Positions 12,409-21,323 of a stretch of 64,000 nucleotides of DNA are shown here, in pieces. Origin of the DNA: Pseudomonas citronellolis (GTDB lineage: Bacteria > Pseudomonadota > Gammaproteobacteria > Pseudomonadales > Pseudomonadaceae); the NCBI RefSeq assembly GCF_029335315.1, contig NZ_JARJLT010000004.1, positions 18,810 through 82,809 on the forward strand, given 5' to 3'. The position numbers and the translations under genes are program-made. Under the pieces are notes generated by a model that was not told the origin of the DNA, ran no database searches, and saw only the letters and a program-made list of their open reading frames with translations. Within the stretch, counting starts at the first letter, position 1, and every line of letters begins with the position of its first letter.

Positions 12409-13293
12409 ATGACCCGTACCCCGCGTATCGCCCTGCTCTGCCTGCTGCTCGCCCCGCTGGCCCAGGCGCAGCAAGCCTTCAAGACCCCGGACGAGGCCGC
12501 CGCGGCCTTCGTCGCCGCGCTCGGCACCGAGCACGCCGACGCCCAGCGCCTCGCTACGCTGCTCGGCGACGACTGGCAGACTTACATCCCGGTGAAGAAC
12601 ATCGAGCGCAAGGACGTCGACGCCTTCCTCGACCTGTACAAGCAGAAGCACGCCATCCACGACGACGGCGACAAGCGCGCCCACCTGGTGGTCGGCAACG
12701 ACGGCTGGACCCTGCCGCTGGTGCTGCGCCAGGACAAACAGGGCTGGGCGTTCGACGCCAAGGGCAGCGTCGAGGAGATTCGCGAGCGCCGCATCGGCCG
12801 CAACGAACTGGCCACCATCCAGGCCGTACAGGCCTACCACGACGCGCAGATGGACTACGCGTCGGTCGACCGCAACAACGATGGACTGCTCGAATACGCG
12901 CAGAAGTTCCAGAGCAGCGACGGCAAGTTCGACGGCCTGTACTGGGCCGAGCAGCCCGGCGTCGAGGAAAGCCCGCTCGGCCCGCTGTTCGGCGACGCCA
13001 AGCCGGGCGGCGAATGGCACGGCTACCACTACCGCATCCTCACCGCCCAGGGCCCGTCGGCGCCCGGTGGCGCCTACGACTACCGGATCGGCGGGCACAT
13101 GACCCGCGGCTTCGCCGTGGTCGCCTGGCCGGCGCGCTACGGCGACAGCGGGGTGATGTCGTTCATGATCAGCCACGACGGCGAGGTGTTCGAGAAGGAC
13201 CTGGGGCCGGACAGCGCCAAGCTGGCCCTGGCCATGAAGGCCTTCGACCCGGACAGCAGCTGGACCGAGGTGAAGGACCCTGCCGACCAGTGA
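12409..13293 (+). CDS. DUF2950 domain exported protein
   Basis: 294 residues with a short signal peptide ending LAPLAQA-Q. The body matches DUF2950: FKTPDEAAAAFVAAL at the start, the central RRIGRNELATIQAVQAYHDA, QKFQSSDGKFDGLYW, and the C-terminal GGHMTRGFAVVAWPARYGDS. Translationally linked to the DUF3300 gene (13-bp gap, own GAGGAG ribosome site). Both are probably periplasmic or envelope-associated partners; no enzymatic motif is visible. The REP-like repeat at 13305-13381 follows directly and may end the transcript. Confidence 0.88.
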   Translation: MTRTPRIALLCLLLAPLAQAQQAFKTPDEAAAAFVAALGTEHADAQRLATLLGDDWQTYIPVKNIERKDVDAFLDLYKQKHAIHDDGDKRAHLVVGNDGWTLPLVLRQDKQGWAFDAKGSVEEIRERRIGRNELATIQAVQAYHDAQMDYASVDRNNDGLLEYAQKFQSSDGKFDGLYWAEQPGVEESPLGPLFGDAKPGGEWHGYHYRILTAQGPSAPGGAYDYRIGGHMTRGFAVVAWPARYGDSGVMSFMISHDGEVFEKDLGPDSAKLALAMKAFDPDSSWTEVKDPADQ

Positions 13294-13304
13294 GACGTGT
13301 CGGA

Positions 13305-13381
13305 GTACAACCGCGAACGGTTGTACGCCCTACGCCAGACTTGAACTTTGGGTAGGGCGTATAACGCTCCGCGTTATACGC
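13305..13381. repeat. REP-like inverted-repeat element 1 (variant)
   Basis: Two hairpins about 30 bp apart: GTACAACCG-CGAA-CGGTTGTAC (13305-13326), then GCGTATAACGC-TCC-GCGTTATACGC (13357-13381, 11-bp perfect arms). GTAGGGCG or its complement flanks the loops as in the copies at 14312 and 22370. It fills the gap between the convergent DUF2950 and MOSC genes. Confidence 0.7.
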
Positions 13382-13413
13382 CGCTGGACCAGGATCGCAG
13401 CGCAGAAGTCGTG

Positions 13414-14223
13414 TTACTCGAGGACTTCCACCGGCATGCCCAGGCGCAGTTCGCCACGGTTGAGCGCCACCAGGTTCTGCCCGAACAGCGCCTCGCCGTC
13501 CACCTGGCGGTACTTCAGCAGGGTCGCCAGGGGTTCACGTTCGGCGTTGCGTTCGCCAGTCTCCGGGTCGATGGTGGTGAGGATGCAGCGCCCGCAGGGC
13601 TTGGCCACGCGGAACTCCACGTCACCGATGCGGATGCGTTTCCAGCCGTCCTCGGCGTAGGGCTCGGCGCCCAGCACCACCAGGTTGGGGCGGAAACGCA
13701 GCATCTCCAGCGGCTGGCCGACGCGCGCCGACAGATCGTCGAGGGAGCCCTGGCCGATCAGCAGCAGCGGGAAGCCGTCGGCGAAATGCACTTTCTCACC
13801 CGGCGCGGCGTAGGCGGTATCGACCTGGCGCGCGCGCTGCTCGGGGATCGCCACCAGGCGGCAGTCACGGCCGAGGAAGCGGCTCAGCCAGTCGGCCGCG
13901 AGGTCGCCGGCGTCGGGCACCTGGAGGATGTCGCGCCAGATGGTCACGCCGCGCAGTGCCTCGTCGACGCCCGGCACCGCCACCAGCAGATCGTCCATGT
14001 CCGGCGCGCGCAGGCGCAGGGCGCGACCGTCGTCCTGCCAGCGGGCCTCGATGCGGCCCATCTGCGGCAACAGGCGCTGGGTGAGGAAACGCCCGTTGCT
14101 CGCCTCCACCACCATCCAGCGGCGGTCGCCCTCCAGCCCCAGCGCGTCCAGGCGGACCGACTCGAGGGCTTCGTAGCGGGTGGATTTCACCGGATAACGG
14201 TAGAGCTCGCTGAGGGTGAGCAT
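13414..14223 (-). CDS. MOSC domain protein (YcbX/mARC-like)
   Basis: 269 residues. The N-terminal MOSC beta-barrel domain (LSELYRYPVKSTRYEALES, then LGLEGDRRWMVV) is followed by the C-terminal MOSC domain with the conserved cysteine in VAKPCGRCILTTIDPETGE, which can ligate molybdenum cofactor. The family includes YcbX and the mARC N-hydroxylated-compound reductases. It is shorter than E. coli YcbX because the ferredoxin domain is absent. That moeA, moaB and mobA lie in the same window is compatible with a Moco enzyme, though they are not in one operon. The start ATG is at 14221-14223. Confidence 0.9.
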   Translation of the reverse strand: MLTLSELYRYPVKSTRYEALESVRLDALGLEGDRRWMVVEASNGRFLTQRLLPQMGRIEARWQDDGRALRLRAPDMDDLLVAVPGVDEALRGVTIWRDILQVPDAGDLAADWLSRFLGRDCRLVAIPEQRARQVDTAYAAPGEKVHFADGFPLLLIGQGSLDDLSARVGQPLEMLRFRPNLVVLGAEPYAEDGWKRIRIGDVEFRVAKPCGRCILTTIDPETGERNAEREPLATLLKYRQVDGEALFGQNLVALNRGELRLGMPVEVLE

Positions 14224-14311
14224 GGGGGCGGCTTCCTTGTTGCGGGGCAAAGAAGCCGTTATACGGCGCGAATCGACGCCGAGCAATCGGCGCAGCACCG
14301 TCGCGCAGCCC

Positions 14312-14407
14312 GTAGGGCGCATAACGCCTACAGCGTTATCCGCCGCTCTATTGGGACGCTGGCGTCGCGGCCGACGGCGGATAACCGCGAACGGTTATTC
14401 GCCCTAC
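14312..14407. repeat. REP-like inverted-repeat element 2
   Basis: GTAGGGCGCATAACGC-ctaca-GCGTTATCCGCC (14312-14344) and GGCGGATAACCG-cgaa-CGGTTATTCGCCCTAC (14376-14407) face each other across a 31-bp spacer, so each arm folds on itself and the two arms also pair with each other. Located between the upstream end of the MOSC gene and the stop of cheV, both on the minus strand. Confidence 0.75.
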
Positions 14408-14420
14408 GCGCGGTCGCGGT

Positions 14421-15350
14421 TCAGGCCGGAAGCTTCTCCAGGCGCCGGCGCACGACTTCCACCAACTGGTCCGGCTGGAACTTGGAAAGGAAATCGTCGC
14501 AGCCGACCTTGCGCACCATCGCCTCGTTGAAGCTGCCCGACAGCGAGGTGTGCAACACCACGTAGAGGTCGCGCAGGCGCGGGTCGTTGCGGATCTCGGT
14601 GGTCAGCCGGTAGCCGTCCATTTCCGGCATCTCGGCGTCGGTGAAGACCATCAGCAGCTTCTCGTCGAGGTCCTCGCCGGCGTTGGCCCAGGCCTGCAGC
14701 TGGCGCAGCGCGCGCAGGCCGTCGGTGGCCACGTGGAGCTTCAGGCCGAGCTGGCCCAGGGTGTCGCGCAACTGGGTCACGGCGACGCTGGAGTCGTCCA
14801 CCACCAGCACCTCGCGGCCGCTGGTCTGGCTCAGCAGGTCGCCGTCCAGGCGTTCGGCGGAGACGCGGGTGTTCATCGGCACGATCTCGGCCAGCACCTT
14901 CTCCACGTCGATGATTTCCACCAGGCGATCTTCGATCCGGGTGATCGCGGTGAGGTAGTGCTGGCGCCCGGCGCCGCTGGGCGGCGGCTGCACCGCCTCC
15001 CAGTTGAGGTTGAGGATGCGTTCCACGCCGCCGACCAGGAAGGCCTGCACCGAACGGTTGTACTCGGTGACGATGATGGTGTTGCGCTCTTCCGGGCGCA
15101 GCGGGCGCATGCCGATGGCGTGGGACAGGTCGATCACCGGCAGGGTCTGCCCGCGCAGGTTGATCACCCCGCAGATCATCGGGTGGCGCTGCGGGATCAG
15201 GGTCAGGCGCGGCAGCTGCAGCACTTCCTGGACCTTGAACACGTTGATGGCGAACTGCTGCCGGCCGGCCAGGCGGAACACCAGGATTTCCAGGCGGTTC
15301 TGGCCCACCAGTTGGGTGCGTTGATCGACGCTGTCGAGAATGCCGGCCAT
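14421..15350 (-). CDS. cheV: Chemotaxis coupling protein CheV (CheW-REC fusion)
   Basis: 309 residues. A CheW domain (about 15-165, with LVFRLAGRQQFAINVFKVQEV and ICGVINLRGQTLPVIDL) is joined to a receiver domain (about 180-305) with VLVVDDSSVA and the phosphorylatable Asp in VFTDAEMPEMDGY. It links chemoreceptors to CheA and can act as a phosphate sink or adaptation device. The start at 15348-15350 (MAGILDSVDQRT) matches the CheV N-terminus; the open frame extends further upstream without support. Standalone gene; no other che genes nearby. Confidence 0.93.
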   Translation of the reverse strand: MAGILDSVDQRTQLVGQNRLEILVFRLAGRQQFAINVFKVQEVLQLPRLTLIPQRHPMICGVINLRGQTLPVIDLSHAIGMRPLRPEERNTIIVTEYNRSVQAFLVGGVERILNLNWEAVQPPPSGAGRQHYLTAITRIEDRLVEIIDVEKVLAEIVPMNTRVSAERLDGDLLSQTSGREVLVVDDSSVAVTQLRDTLGQLGLKLHVATDGLRALRQLQAWANAGEDLDEKLLMVFTDAEMPEMDGYRLTTEIRNDPRLRDLYVVLHTSLSGSFNEAMVRKVGCDDFLSKFQPDQLVEVVRRRLEKLPA

Positions 15351-15474
15351 GCCTGCTCCTGAAGTCGGGTGAATAGCGTCAGGGCTATCGGCCGGGATTC
15401 CGTCGACAAGATACTGGCGCGGCGCCATCATGCCTCAGCTGACCGCAGCCGGCCAGCCCCGTCGGGCGGCGCGG

Positions 15475-16380
15475 CTATTCCGCTGGCGCCGCGCCCAGCA
15501 GCGGCGAATCCGCCGGCAGGTGCAGGCGCAGCGCCGCCGGACGCACCTCGAAGCGCACCCGGCTTGCCTCCAGCGGCTCGCCGTCGAGGTTGATCGCCAG
15601 CCCCTCGCCGGCTTCCAGCTCCACCCACGGCAAGCGCGCGCGCACCATCAACTCCTGGAGATCGCCGCCACTGCCGAGCAAGGTGCCGAGGGTCGCCAGC
15701 ATGTCGCCGGGCGCCGGCAGGATGCCGATGTCGAGCAGGCCGTCGTCGGCCAGCGCCTGGGCGCACAGCGGGTGCCCGCCGCCGGCCTGGCGGCCGTTGC
15801 CGATGCCCAGGGCGAGGAATTCACCGCGCCAGTCGAAGCCGGGCCCGTGGAAATGCCCCTGGGCCGCGTGCACCTCGGAGAAGCGACTGAGCCCGGTGAG
15901 CAGGTAGGCGGCGCCGCCGAGCACCTTCTTCAGGTCTTCCGAGGTGTTGGCGGTGACCGTGGAGCCGAAGCCGCCGGTGGCCATGTTGAGGAACACCCGC
16001 CCCTGCACCTCGCCCAGATCGACGCTGCGCGCCGGCTGCTCCAGCAGCGCCAGCGCGGCGTCCGGCTGCAGCGGAACGCCGGCGGCGCGGGCGAAATCGT
16101 TGGCGGTGCCCAGCGGCAGCAGGGCCAGGCTCGCCGCGGCACCGCCGCGGTAGAGCGCCTCGGCCACAGCGCGCGCGGTGCCGTCACCGCCGCCGGCGAT
16201 CAACGTCGGGTAGCCGGCGGCCAGCGCCTCGTCCACCAGGCGTTCGGCGTCGCCCTCCTCCCAGGTCACGCGCACGTCCAGGCGCCAGCCGGCGTCGCGG
16301 CGCGCCAGCACCGCCGCGCGCACCTCGTCGTTGGCCGCCTGCTTGCCGTGCAGGATGAGCAGCGCTTCGGGTTTCGCCAT
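15475..16380 (-). CDS. Diacylglycerol/lipid kinase, YegS-like
   Basis: 301 residues. The DAGK catalytic domain is at the N-terminus, with the nucleotide-binding loop IAGGGDGTARAVAEAL and the LPLGTANDFARA segment characteristic of the YegS/DgkB/sphingosine kinase family; a beta-rich C-terminal domain follows. It should phosphorylate a lipid hydroxyl (diacylglycerol or phosphatidylglycerol in known members). It is the last gene of the four-gene minus-strand cluster, 56 bp after the FGGY kinase. The lipid-kinase partner is one of the reasons to suspect a glycerolipid role for the cluster. Substrate cannot be told from sequence. Confidence 0.9.
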   Translation of the reverse strand: MAKPEALLILHGKQAANDEVRAAVLARRDAGWRLDVRVTWEEGDAERLVDEALAAGYPTLIAGGGDGTARAVAEALYRGGAAASLALLPLGTANDFARAAGVPLQPDAALALLEQPARSVDLGEVQGRVFLNMATGGFGSTVTANTSEDLKKVLGGAAYLLTGLSRFSEVHAAQGHFHGPGFDWRGEFLALGIGNGRQAGGGHPLCAQALADDGLLDIGILPAPGDMLATLGTLLGSGGDLQELMVRARLPWVELEAGEGLAINLDGEPLEASRVRFEVRPAALRLHLPADSPLLGAAPAE

Positions 16381-16436
16381 GTCCTTTCCCCCAGTCAGGT
16401 CCGTTCACTATGGACCATCGACGCCGGGGCGGAAGT

Positions 16437-17996
16437 TCAGGCGGGATAGCCGGTGATCTCGCGGATGCTCTGGTACAGCGGTTTCAGCTGGCGGTACATG
16501 CGCTGGTAGACCTCGCGATAGAGCCGCTCGTAGGTGCGCTGCGCCTCGGCGCGCGGCTGGAACACCTGGCCGACGCGGGTCATGCCGGCGATGGCGCTGG
16601 CGAAGTCCGGGTACAGCCCCAGGCCCACCGCGCAGTCGATGGCCGCGCCCAGGCCGGACGCCTCGTAGACGTGCGGGCGCTCCGCCGGCAGGCCGAAGAT
16701 GTCGGCGGTCAGCTGCATGGCGGCGTCGCTCTGGGAGCCGCCGCCGGCCACGCGCAGGCGTTCAATGTGGGTGCCGGAGCGCTTCTCGATGCGCTCCTTA
16801 CCCTGGCGCAGGGCGTAGGCCAGGCCTTCGAGGATGGCGCGGTACAGGTGCGCGCGGGTGTGCACGTCGCCGAAGCCGATCACCGCGCCCTTGGCTTCCA
16901 GCCCCGGTTCGCGGATACCCGGCGTCCAGTAGGGTTGCAGCATCAGGCCCATGGAACCGGGCGGCACCTGCTCGACCAGTTCGTCGAACAGCTTCTCCGG
17001 CTCCACGCCCAGCTCGGCGGCGCGCTGCATCTCGCGCAGGCCGAACTCGCGCTTGAACCAGCTGACCATCCAGAAGCCGCGGTAGATCATGACTTCGGTG
17101 TTGAAATGATCGGGGATCGCCGCCGGGTACGGCGGGATCAGCGGGATGGTTTCCAGGTAGCGCGAGCGGGTGGTGTTGATGGTCGCGGTGGTGCCGTAGG
17201 ACAGGCACGCCACGCTCGGCTCGATGGCTCCGGCGCCGAGCACTTCGCAGGCCTTGTCGGCGCCCGCCGCGATCAGCGGCAGCCCTTCGGGGATGCCGGT
17301 GTGGCGGCTCGCCTCGGCGCTGATCTCACCGAGCTTCTCGCCAGGCTTGAACAGCTCCGGCAACTGCTCCTGACGGACCGTCACCGCCTGCCATTTCCAG
17401 TCGCGCGGGGCAGCCCATTTCAGGCGTTTGTAGTCGAACGGCAGGTAGGCCACGCTGCACGCCAGGGAGTCGACGAAGCGCCCGCAGAGACGCTGGGTGA
17501 GGAAGCCGGAAAGCAGCAGCACCTTGTGCGTGGCGGCGTGCAGCTCGGGCTGCCGCTGCGCCACCCAGTTCACCTCGGCCTGGCTGCGGAAGTAGTCCAC
17601 CGCGCCCTCGGCGCCGGCCAGCTTGAACAGCCAGCCCCAGGGGCCCTTGATGCGCCCCTCGACCTCGGCGCGGCGCTGGTCCAGCCAGAGGATCGCCGGG
17701 CGCAGCGGCTTGCCCTGGGCGTCGACGTGGATGACGGTGCCGCGCTGGGTGGTCAGCGACACGCCACGGATCAGGCGGCGATCGACGCCGGTCTGCGCCC
17801 ACAACAGCGCGCAGGCCTCGCCGAGCTTGGTCCAGTAGTATTCCGGGTCCTGCTCGGCCCAGCCGGGCTGGGTCGAATAGTAGGCCTCCAGCTCGACCTT
17901 GCCCTTGCCGACCAGGTTGCCGGCGAGGTCGAAGAGCAGCACACGCACGCTCTGGGTGCCGTTGTCGATGGCCAGCAGGTAGCTCTGTTCGCTCAA
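16437..17996 (-). CDS. FGGY-family carbohydrate kinase
   Basis: 519 residues with the N-terminal ATPase phosphate-1 loop LLAIDNGTQSVRVLLFD and C-terminal RVAGGGSQSDAAMQL, both FGGY hallmarks. It belongs to the glycerol/xylulose/erythritol kinase superfamily. The start appears to be TTG (17994-17996): AAGGA lies about 8 nt upstream and no in-frame ATG is near. 16 bp separate it from the upstream GlpD-like gene, so co-transcription is likely. The best guess for substrate is glycerol, dihydroxyacetone or another polyol given its partner; this is inference. Confidence 0.9.
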   Translation of the reverse strand: MSEQSYLLAIDNGTQSVRVLLFDLAGNLVGKGKVELEAYYSTQPGWAEQDPEYYWTKLGEACALLWAQTGVDRRLIRGVSLTTQRGTVIHVDAQGKPLRPAILWLDQRRAEVEGRIKGPWGWLFKLAGAEGAVDYFRSQAEVNWVAQRQPELHAATHKVLLLSGFLTQRLCGRFVDSLACSVAYLPFDYKRLKWAAPRDWKWQAVTVRQEQLPELFKPGEKLGEISAEASRHTGIPEGLPLIAAGADKACEVLGAGAIEPSVACLSYGTTATINTTRSRYLETIPLIPPYPAAIPDHFNTEVMIYRGFWMVSWFKREFGLREMQRAAELGVEPEKLFDELVEQVPPGSMGLMLQPYWTPGIREPGLEAKGAVIGFGDVHTRAHLYRAILEGLAYALRQGKERIEKRSGTHIERLRVAGGGSQSDAAMQLTADIFGLPAERPHVYEASGLGAAIDCAVGLGLYPDFASAIAGMTRVGQVFQPRAEAQRTYERLYREVYQRMYRQLKPLYQSIREITGYPA

Positions 17997-18012
17997 GGTG
18001 CGGTCCTTCTTG

Positions 18013-19599
18013 TTATTCGGTTTTGCCCGGCAGGCTGTAGCAACGTCGCCAGAGGTCCAGGTAGTCCTGTTCTTCGCGCGCCCAGCGTTGGTCGTCCCAG
18101 CCCAGGCGCGGCTGGCACAGTGCGCGGATCGCCGGCAGTTCGGCGGCGGCGCCGGCGGGTAGCAGCAGGCCCAGGCGGGTACGCCGGAGCAGCAGGTCGT
18201 CGAGGTGCAGCACCAGCTCGCCCTCGGCCGCCCAGGCCAGTTCGGCCCACAGGCAGTCGCTGTCGCCGACCCGCCCGCCGCCGACCGCCTCGATCAGCCT
18301 CGCCAGCTGCGGCAGGTTGCGGCCGTGGCGGCCGGCGAGGCGTCGGAGCGGTTGCGGCCCGAGGCCGGGCAGTTCGACGGCGGGCGGCTCGCCGAACACC
18401 GTGCCCGGCTCTTCCGCCACTTCGCGGCCGAGCATGGGCGCGCAGGTACGCAGCACCTCCAGCGCCAGCAGGCGAAAAGTGGTGAGCTTGCCGCCGGCGA
18501 GGGTCACGCAGCCAGGCTCGATCCACAGCGCGTGTTCGCGTTTTTCGTCCGAAGGCTTTTTCGACGGATGGCCCGAGCTGACCACCGGGCGCACGCCGGC
18601 CCAGGTCGAGCGGATATCCGCAGCGCCTATATGCGCGCCGGGAAACTGCTGTGCACAGGCGGCGAGCAGGTAGTCCACTTCCTCGGCGCTGATGCGTGCG
18701 TCCTGGTCGAGGCTTTCGCGGTGATCGAGGTCCGTGGTGCCGATCACGGTCGCGCCCTCCCAGGGGAAGACGAACACCGGACGCTTGTCCGCCGCGTGCA
18801 TGAAGCTGAAGGCGTGCGCCACCGGCAAGCGCCAGGCCGGCAACAGCAGGTGGCTGCCGCGCAACGGGCGGATGTGCTCGTCGCCTTCCACGCGGCGCAA
18901 CCGGTCGGCCCAGGCGCCGGTCGCGAGAGCCACGGCACGGGCGCGGAAATGCAAGCGGCCGGCACCTTCGCTGTCTTCGGCGAGCAGGCCAGTCACCTTT
19001 CCGCCTTCGCGCGACAGTTCCAGCACCCGCAGGCCGTTGAGCGCCTCGCCGCCGTCGGCGCGGGCCTCGTCGAGCACGCGCATGACCAGGCGCGCGTCGT
19101 CCACCACGGCATCGGCGAAGCGGGTGCCGCCGAGCAGGCCGTCTTCCTTCAGCCCCGGCGCCAGGTAGCGCAACTGCTGCAGCGGGTAATACAGGTGGTT
19201 GCGGCGCCCGGCCAGGGCGTCGTACAGCGCCAGCAGGCCGCCGAACACCTTCGGCCCGGGGAAGCCGCCGCGGTAGTGCGGCATGATGAAGCTCAGCGGT
19301 TCCACCAGCCCCGGCGCCTCGCCGAGCAGGCGTTGGCGCTCGCGCACCGAGTCGCGGGTCAGGCCGAGCTGGCCCTTGGCGATGTAGCGCAGCCCGCCGT
19401 GGACCATCTTCGACGAGCGGCTGGAAGTGCCCCAGGCGAAGTCGCGCTGCTCGACCAGCAGGCAGCGCCAGCCGCGCCGCGCGGCCTCACGAAGGATGCC
19501 GGCGCCGGTGATGCCGCCGCCGACCACGATCAGGTCCCAGTCGTGCGCCGCCAGCTCGGCCAGTGCCTCCCGGCGCCAGGTGGCGTTCCAGGCGCTCAT
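18013..19599 (-). CDS. FAD-dependent glycerol-3-phosphate dehydrogenase-like protein
   Basis: 528 residues. An N-terminal Rossmann FAD-binding motif (LIVVGGGITGAGILREAARRG) and the GlpD core segments SSRSSKMVHGGLRYI and TTDLDHRES are present, followed by a C-terminal helical DAO_C domain. It should oxidise glycerol-3-phosphate to dihydroxyacetone phosphate, passing electrons to the quinone pool at the membrane. It is a second-type GlpD; no glpFKR genes lie around it. It starts 4 bp after the stop of the AGPS-like flavoprotein, so translation is probably coupled. Confidence 0.9.
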   Translation of the reverse strand: MSAWNATWRREALAELAAHDWDLIVVGGGITGAGILREAARRGWRCLLVEQRDFAWGTSSRSSKMVHGGLRYIAKGQLGLTRDSVRERQRLLGEAPGLVEPLSFIMPHYRGGFPGPKVFGGLLALYDALAGRRNHLYYPLQQLRYLAPGLKEDGLLGGTRFADAVVDDARLVMRVLDEARADGGEALNGLRVLELSREGGKVTGLLAEDSEGAGRLHFRARAVALATGAWADRLRRVEGDEHIRPLRGSHLLLPAWRLPVAHAFSFMHAADKRPVFVFPWEGATVIGTTDLDHRESLDQDARISAEEVDYLLAACAQQFPGAHIGAADIRSTWAGVRPVVSSGHPSKKPSDEKREHALWIEPGCVTLAGGKLTTFRLLALEVLRTCAPMLGREVAEEPGTVFGEPPAVELPGLGPQPLRRLAGRHGRNLPQLARLIEAVGGGRVGDSDCLWAELAWAAEGELVLHLDDLLLRRTRLGLLLPAGAAAELPAIRALCQPRLGWDDQRWAREEQDYLDLWRRCYSLPGKTE

Positions 19600-19603
19600 G
19601 GCG

Positions 19604-21199
19604 TCAGTCCTGCAGCAAGGTGCCGGGGTTGAGGCGCCCGGCCGGGTCGAAGTGGTTGGCCAGCGCGCGCAGGGTCGCCATGCCCAGCTCGCCCTTCTCG
19701 GTCGCCAGGTAGGGCGCGTGGTCGCGGCCCACGCCGTGCTGGTGGCTGATGGTGCCGCCGTTGTCGACGATCACCCGGCTGGTGCTTTCCTTGAGCCGGC
19801 GCCAACGTTCGTGGGTGGCGGCGTAGCTGGCCGCCGGGCGGAACACGTAGGTGGTGTAGATGCTCGAACCTTCGCCGTAGACGTGGGACAGGTGGGTGAA
19901 CACGTGCACCCGCTCGCCCTCCGCCGCCAGGCCGTCGCGCAGGCTCGCCTCGATGCGCGTGAGCAGGTTGTCGACGTTGCTCCAGTCAGTGGCGGTCTCC
20001 AGGGTGTCGACCACGTAGCCGGCCTGCCAGAGCGTCTCGCGCAGGTACGGCGAGCGGAAGCGGCTGGCTTCCCACTTGCGTCCCAGCAGGGTGCCGGTGA
20101 ACACCCCGCCGAAGTCCTTGAGCAGGCGCCGCGCCAGTTTCAGCGAAGCGGCGTTCTGTGCGCGGTTGCCGGTGACGCCGAAGGTCAGCATGCACTTGCC
20201 CTCGCCCGCGCCACGCCACTTCAGGTAGCGCTCCAGCCAGGCGATCTGCCCGGGGTGGCCGGCCAGGGTCAGCTGGGTGCGGGTCTCGATGGCGTTCGAC
20301 AAGCGCAGCATGGACAGCTGCACCCGCGCCTGGCCCAGGCGGCGGATGGCCGCCAGCCCCTGCTCCCAGGACGGCAGGAAAACCACGTAGAAGCGCTCCT
20401 GCTCGGCCAGCCGCGAGACGCGCACTTTCACCGAGGAGATGATCCCGAAGCGCCCTTCAGAACCCAGCACCAGCTCGCGCAGGTCGGGGCCGGCGGAGGA
20501 CGCCGGGAAGGTCGGGATTTCCAGCGGCCCGGCGAAGGTCTCCAGGGTACCGCCGGCGAACAGCTGCTCGATGCGCCCGTAGCGCAGCGACTGCTGGCCG
20601 CTGGAACGGCTGGCGACCCAGCCGCCGAGGGTCGACAGCTCCCAGGATTGCGGGAAGTGGCCGAGGGTGTAGCCGCGTGCGCGCAGCTGGCTTTCCACCT
20701 GCGGGCCGTTGGCGCCGGGGCCGAAGGTGGCCAGCTGGCTTTCCTCGTCCAGCTCCAGCAGGCGGTTCATGTGTTCCAGGGAGACCGTCAGCACCGGCTT
20801 GTCGGCCGCCGGCGGGTTGATGTGCCCGGCCACCGAGGTGCCGCCGCCATAGGGGATCAGCAGGCAGTCGCGCTCCTGCGCGTAACGCAGCAGCTCGCGG
20901 ATCTGCTCGGCGCTCTGCGGGTAGGCCACGCCGTCGGGGAAGCGCCCGAAGTCGCCCTCGCGCATCGCCAGCCAGTCCGCCAGGCTCTGGCCGCGCGCAT
21001 GCAGCAGGCGGTCCAGCGGCTCGCGCACCACCAGCGGGTGCTCGTCCAGGCGCGACGCCGGCACCCGCGCCAGCACGCTGTCGAGACTGGCGTCGGGCAA
21101 GGCGCTGCCGGCACCGATCTCCCCGGCGAGAAACTCGCGGCCCGTCGCGGGCAACTCCATCGCCGTCGTTTCCTCACCCCAGCCATTCCAGCGTCGCAT
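19604..21199 (-). CDS. Alkyldihydroxyacetonephosphate synthase-like FAD-linked oxidase
   Basis: 531 residues, a VAO/PCMH-fold flavoprotein. Features I recognise from eukaryotic AGPS: RRWNGWG at the N-terminus (AGPS has KWNGWG), MREGDFGRFPD, PYGGGTSVAGH for FAD pyrophosphate binding, STLGGWVASRSSG, AGPDLRELVLGSEGRFG, a Tyr in SIYTTYVF and a SHQHGVG active-site-type motif (AGPS: SHHHGVG). The RRWNGWG motif supports the ATG at 21197-21199 as the start. Known AGPS replaces the acyl chain of acyl-DHAP with a fatty alcohol. The adjacent GlpD-like gene would make DHAP. First gene of a four-gene operon, divergent from an AraC regulator. The bacterial substrate is unknown. Confidence 0.88.
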   Translation of the reverse strand: MRRWNGWGEETTAMELPATGREFLAGEIGAGSALPDASLDSVLARVPASRLDEHPLVVREPLDRLLHARGQSLADWLAMREGDFGRFPDGVAYPQSAEQIRELLRYAQERDCLLIPYGGGTSVAGHINPPAADKPVLTVSLEHMNRLLELDEESQLATFGPGANGPQVESQLRARGYTLGHFPQSWELSTLGGWVASRSSGQQSLRYGRIEQLFAGGTLETFAGPLEIPTFPASSAGPDLRELVLGSEGRFGIISSVKVRVSRLAEQERFYVVFLPSWEQGLAAIRRLGQARVQLSMLRLSNAIETRTQLTLAGHPGQIAWLERYLKWRGAGEGKCMLTFGVTGNRAQNAASLKLARRLLKDFGGVFTGTLLGRKWEASRFRSPYLRETLWQAGYVVDTLETATDWSNVDNLLTRIEASLRDGLAAEGERVHVFTHLSHVYGEGSSIYTTYVFRPAASYAATHERWRRLKESTSRVIVDNGGTISHQHGVGRDHAPYLATEKGELGMATLRALANHFDPAGRLNPGTLLQD

Positions 21200-21323
21200 G
21201 CCTGCCGTGCTCCTGTTCCGGTCGCTCGCAATGGCTGCCTATACTAGTCCGCCGCCCGACCCTGTCACTGTCGGATCGGGACAGCGCCAGTCGCCAATAG
21301 AGCCACCAGAACAAGAGCGCCCC

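Noticed and set aside
13305..13381. CRISPR-like repeat array
   Set aside because: The repeats are palindromic, few and unevenly spaced with no cas genes; they fit REP elements.
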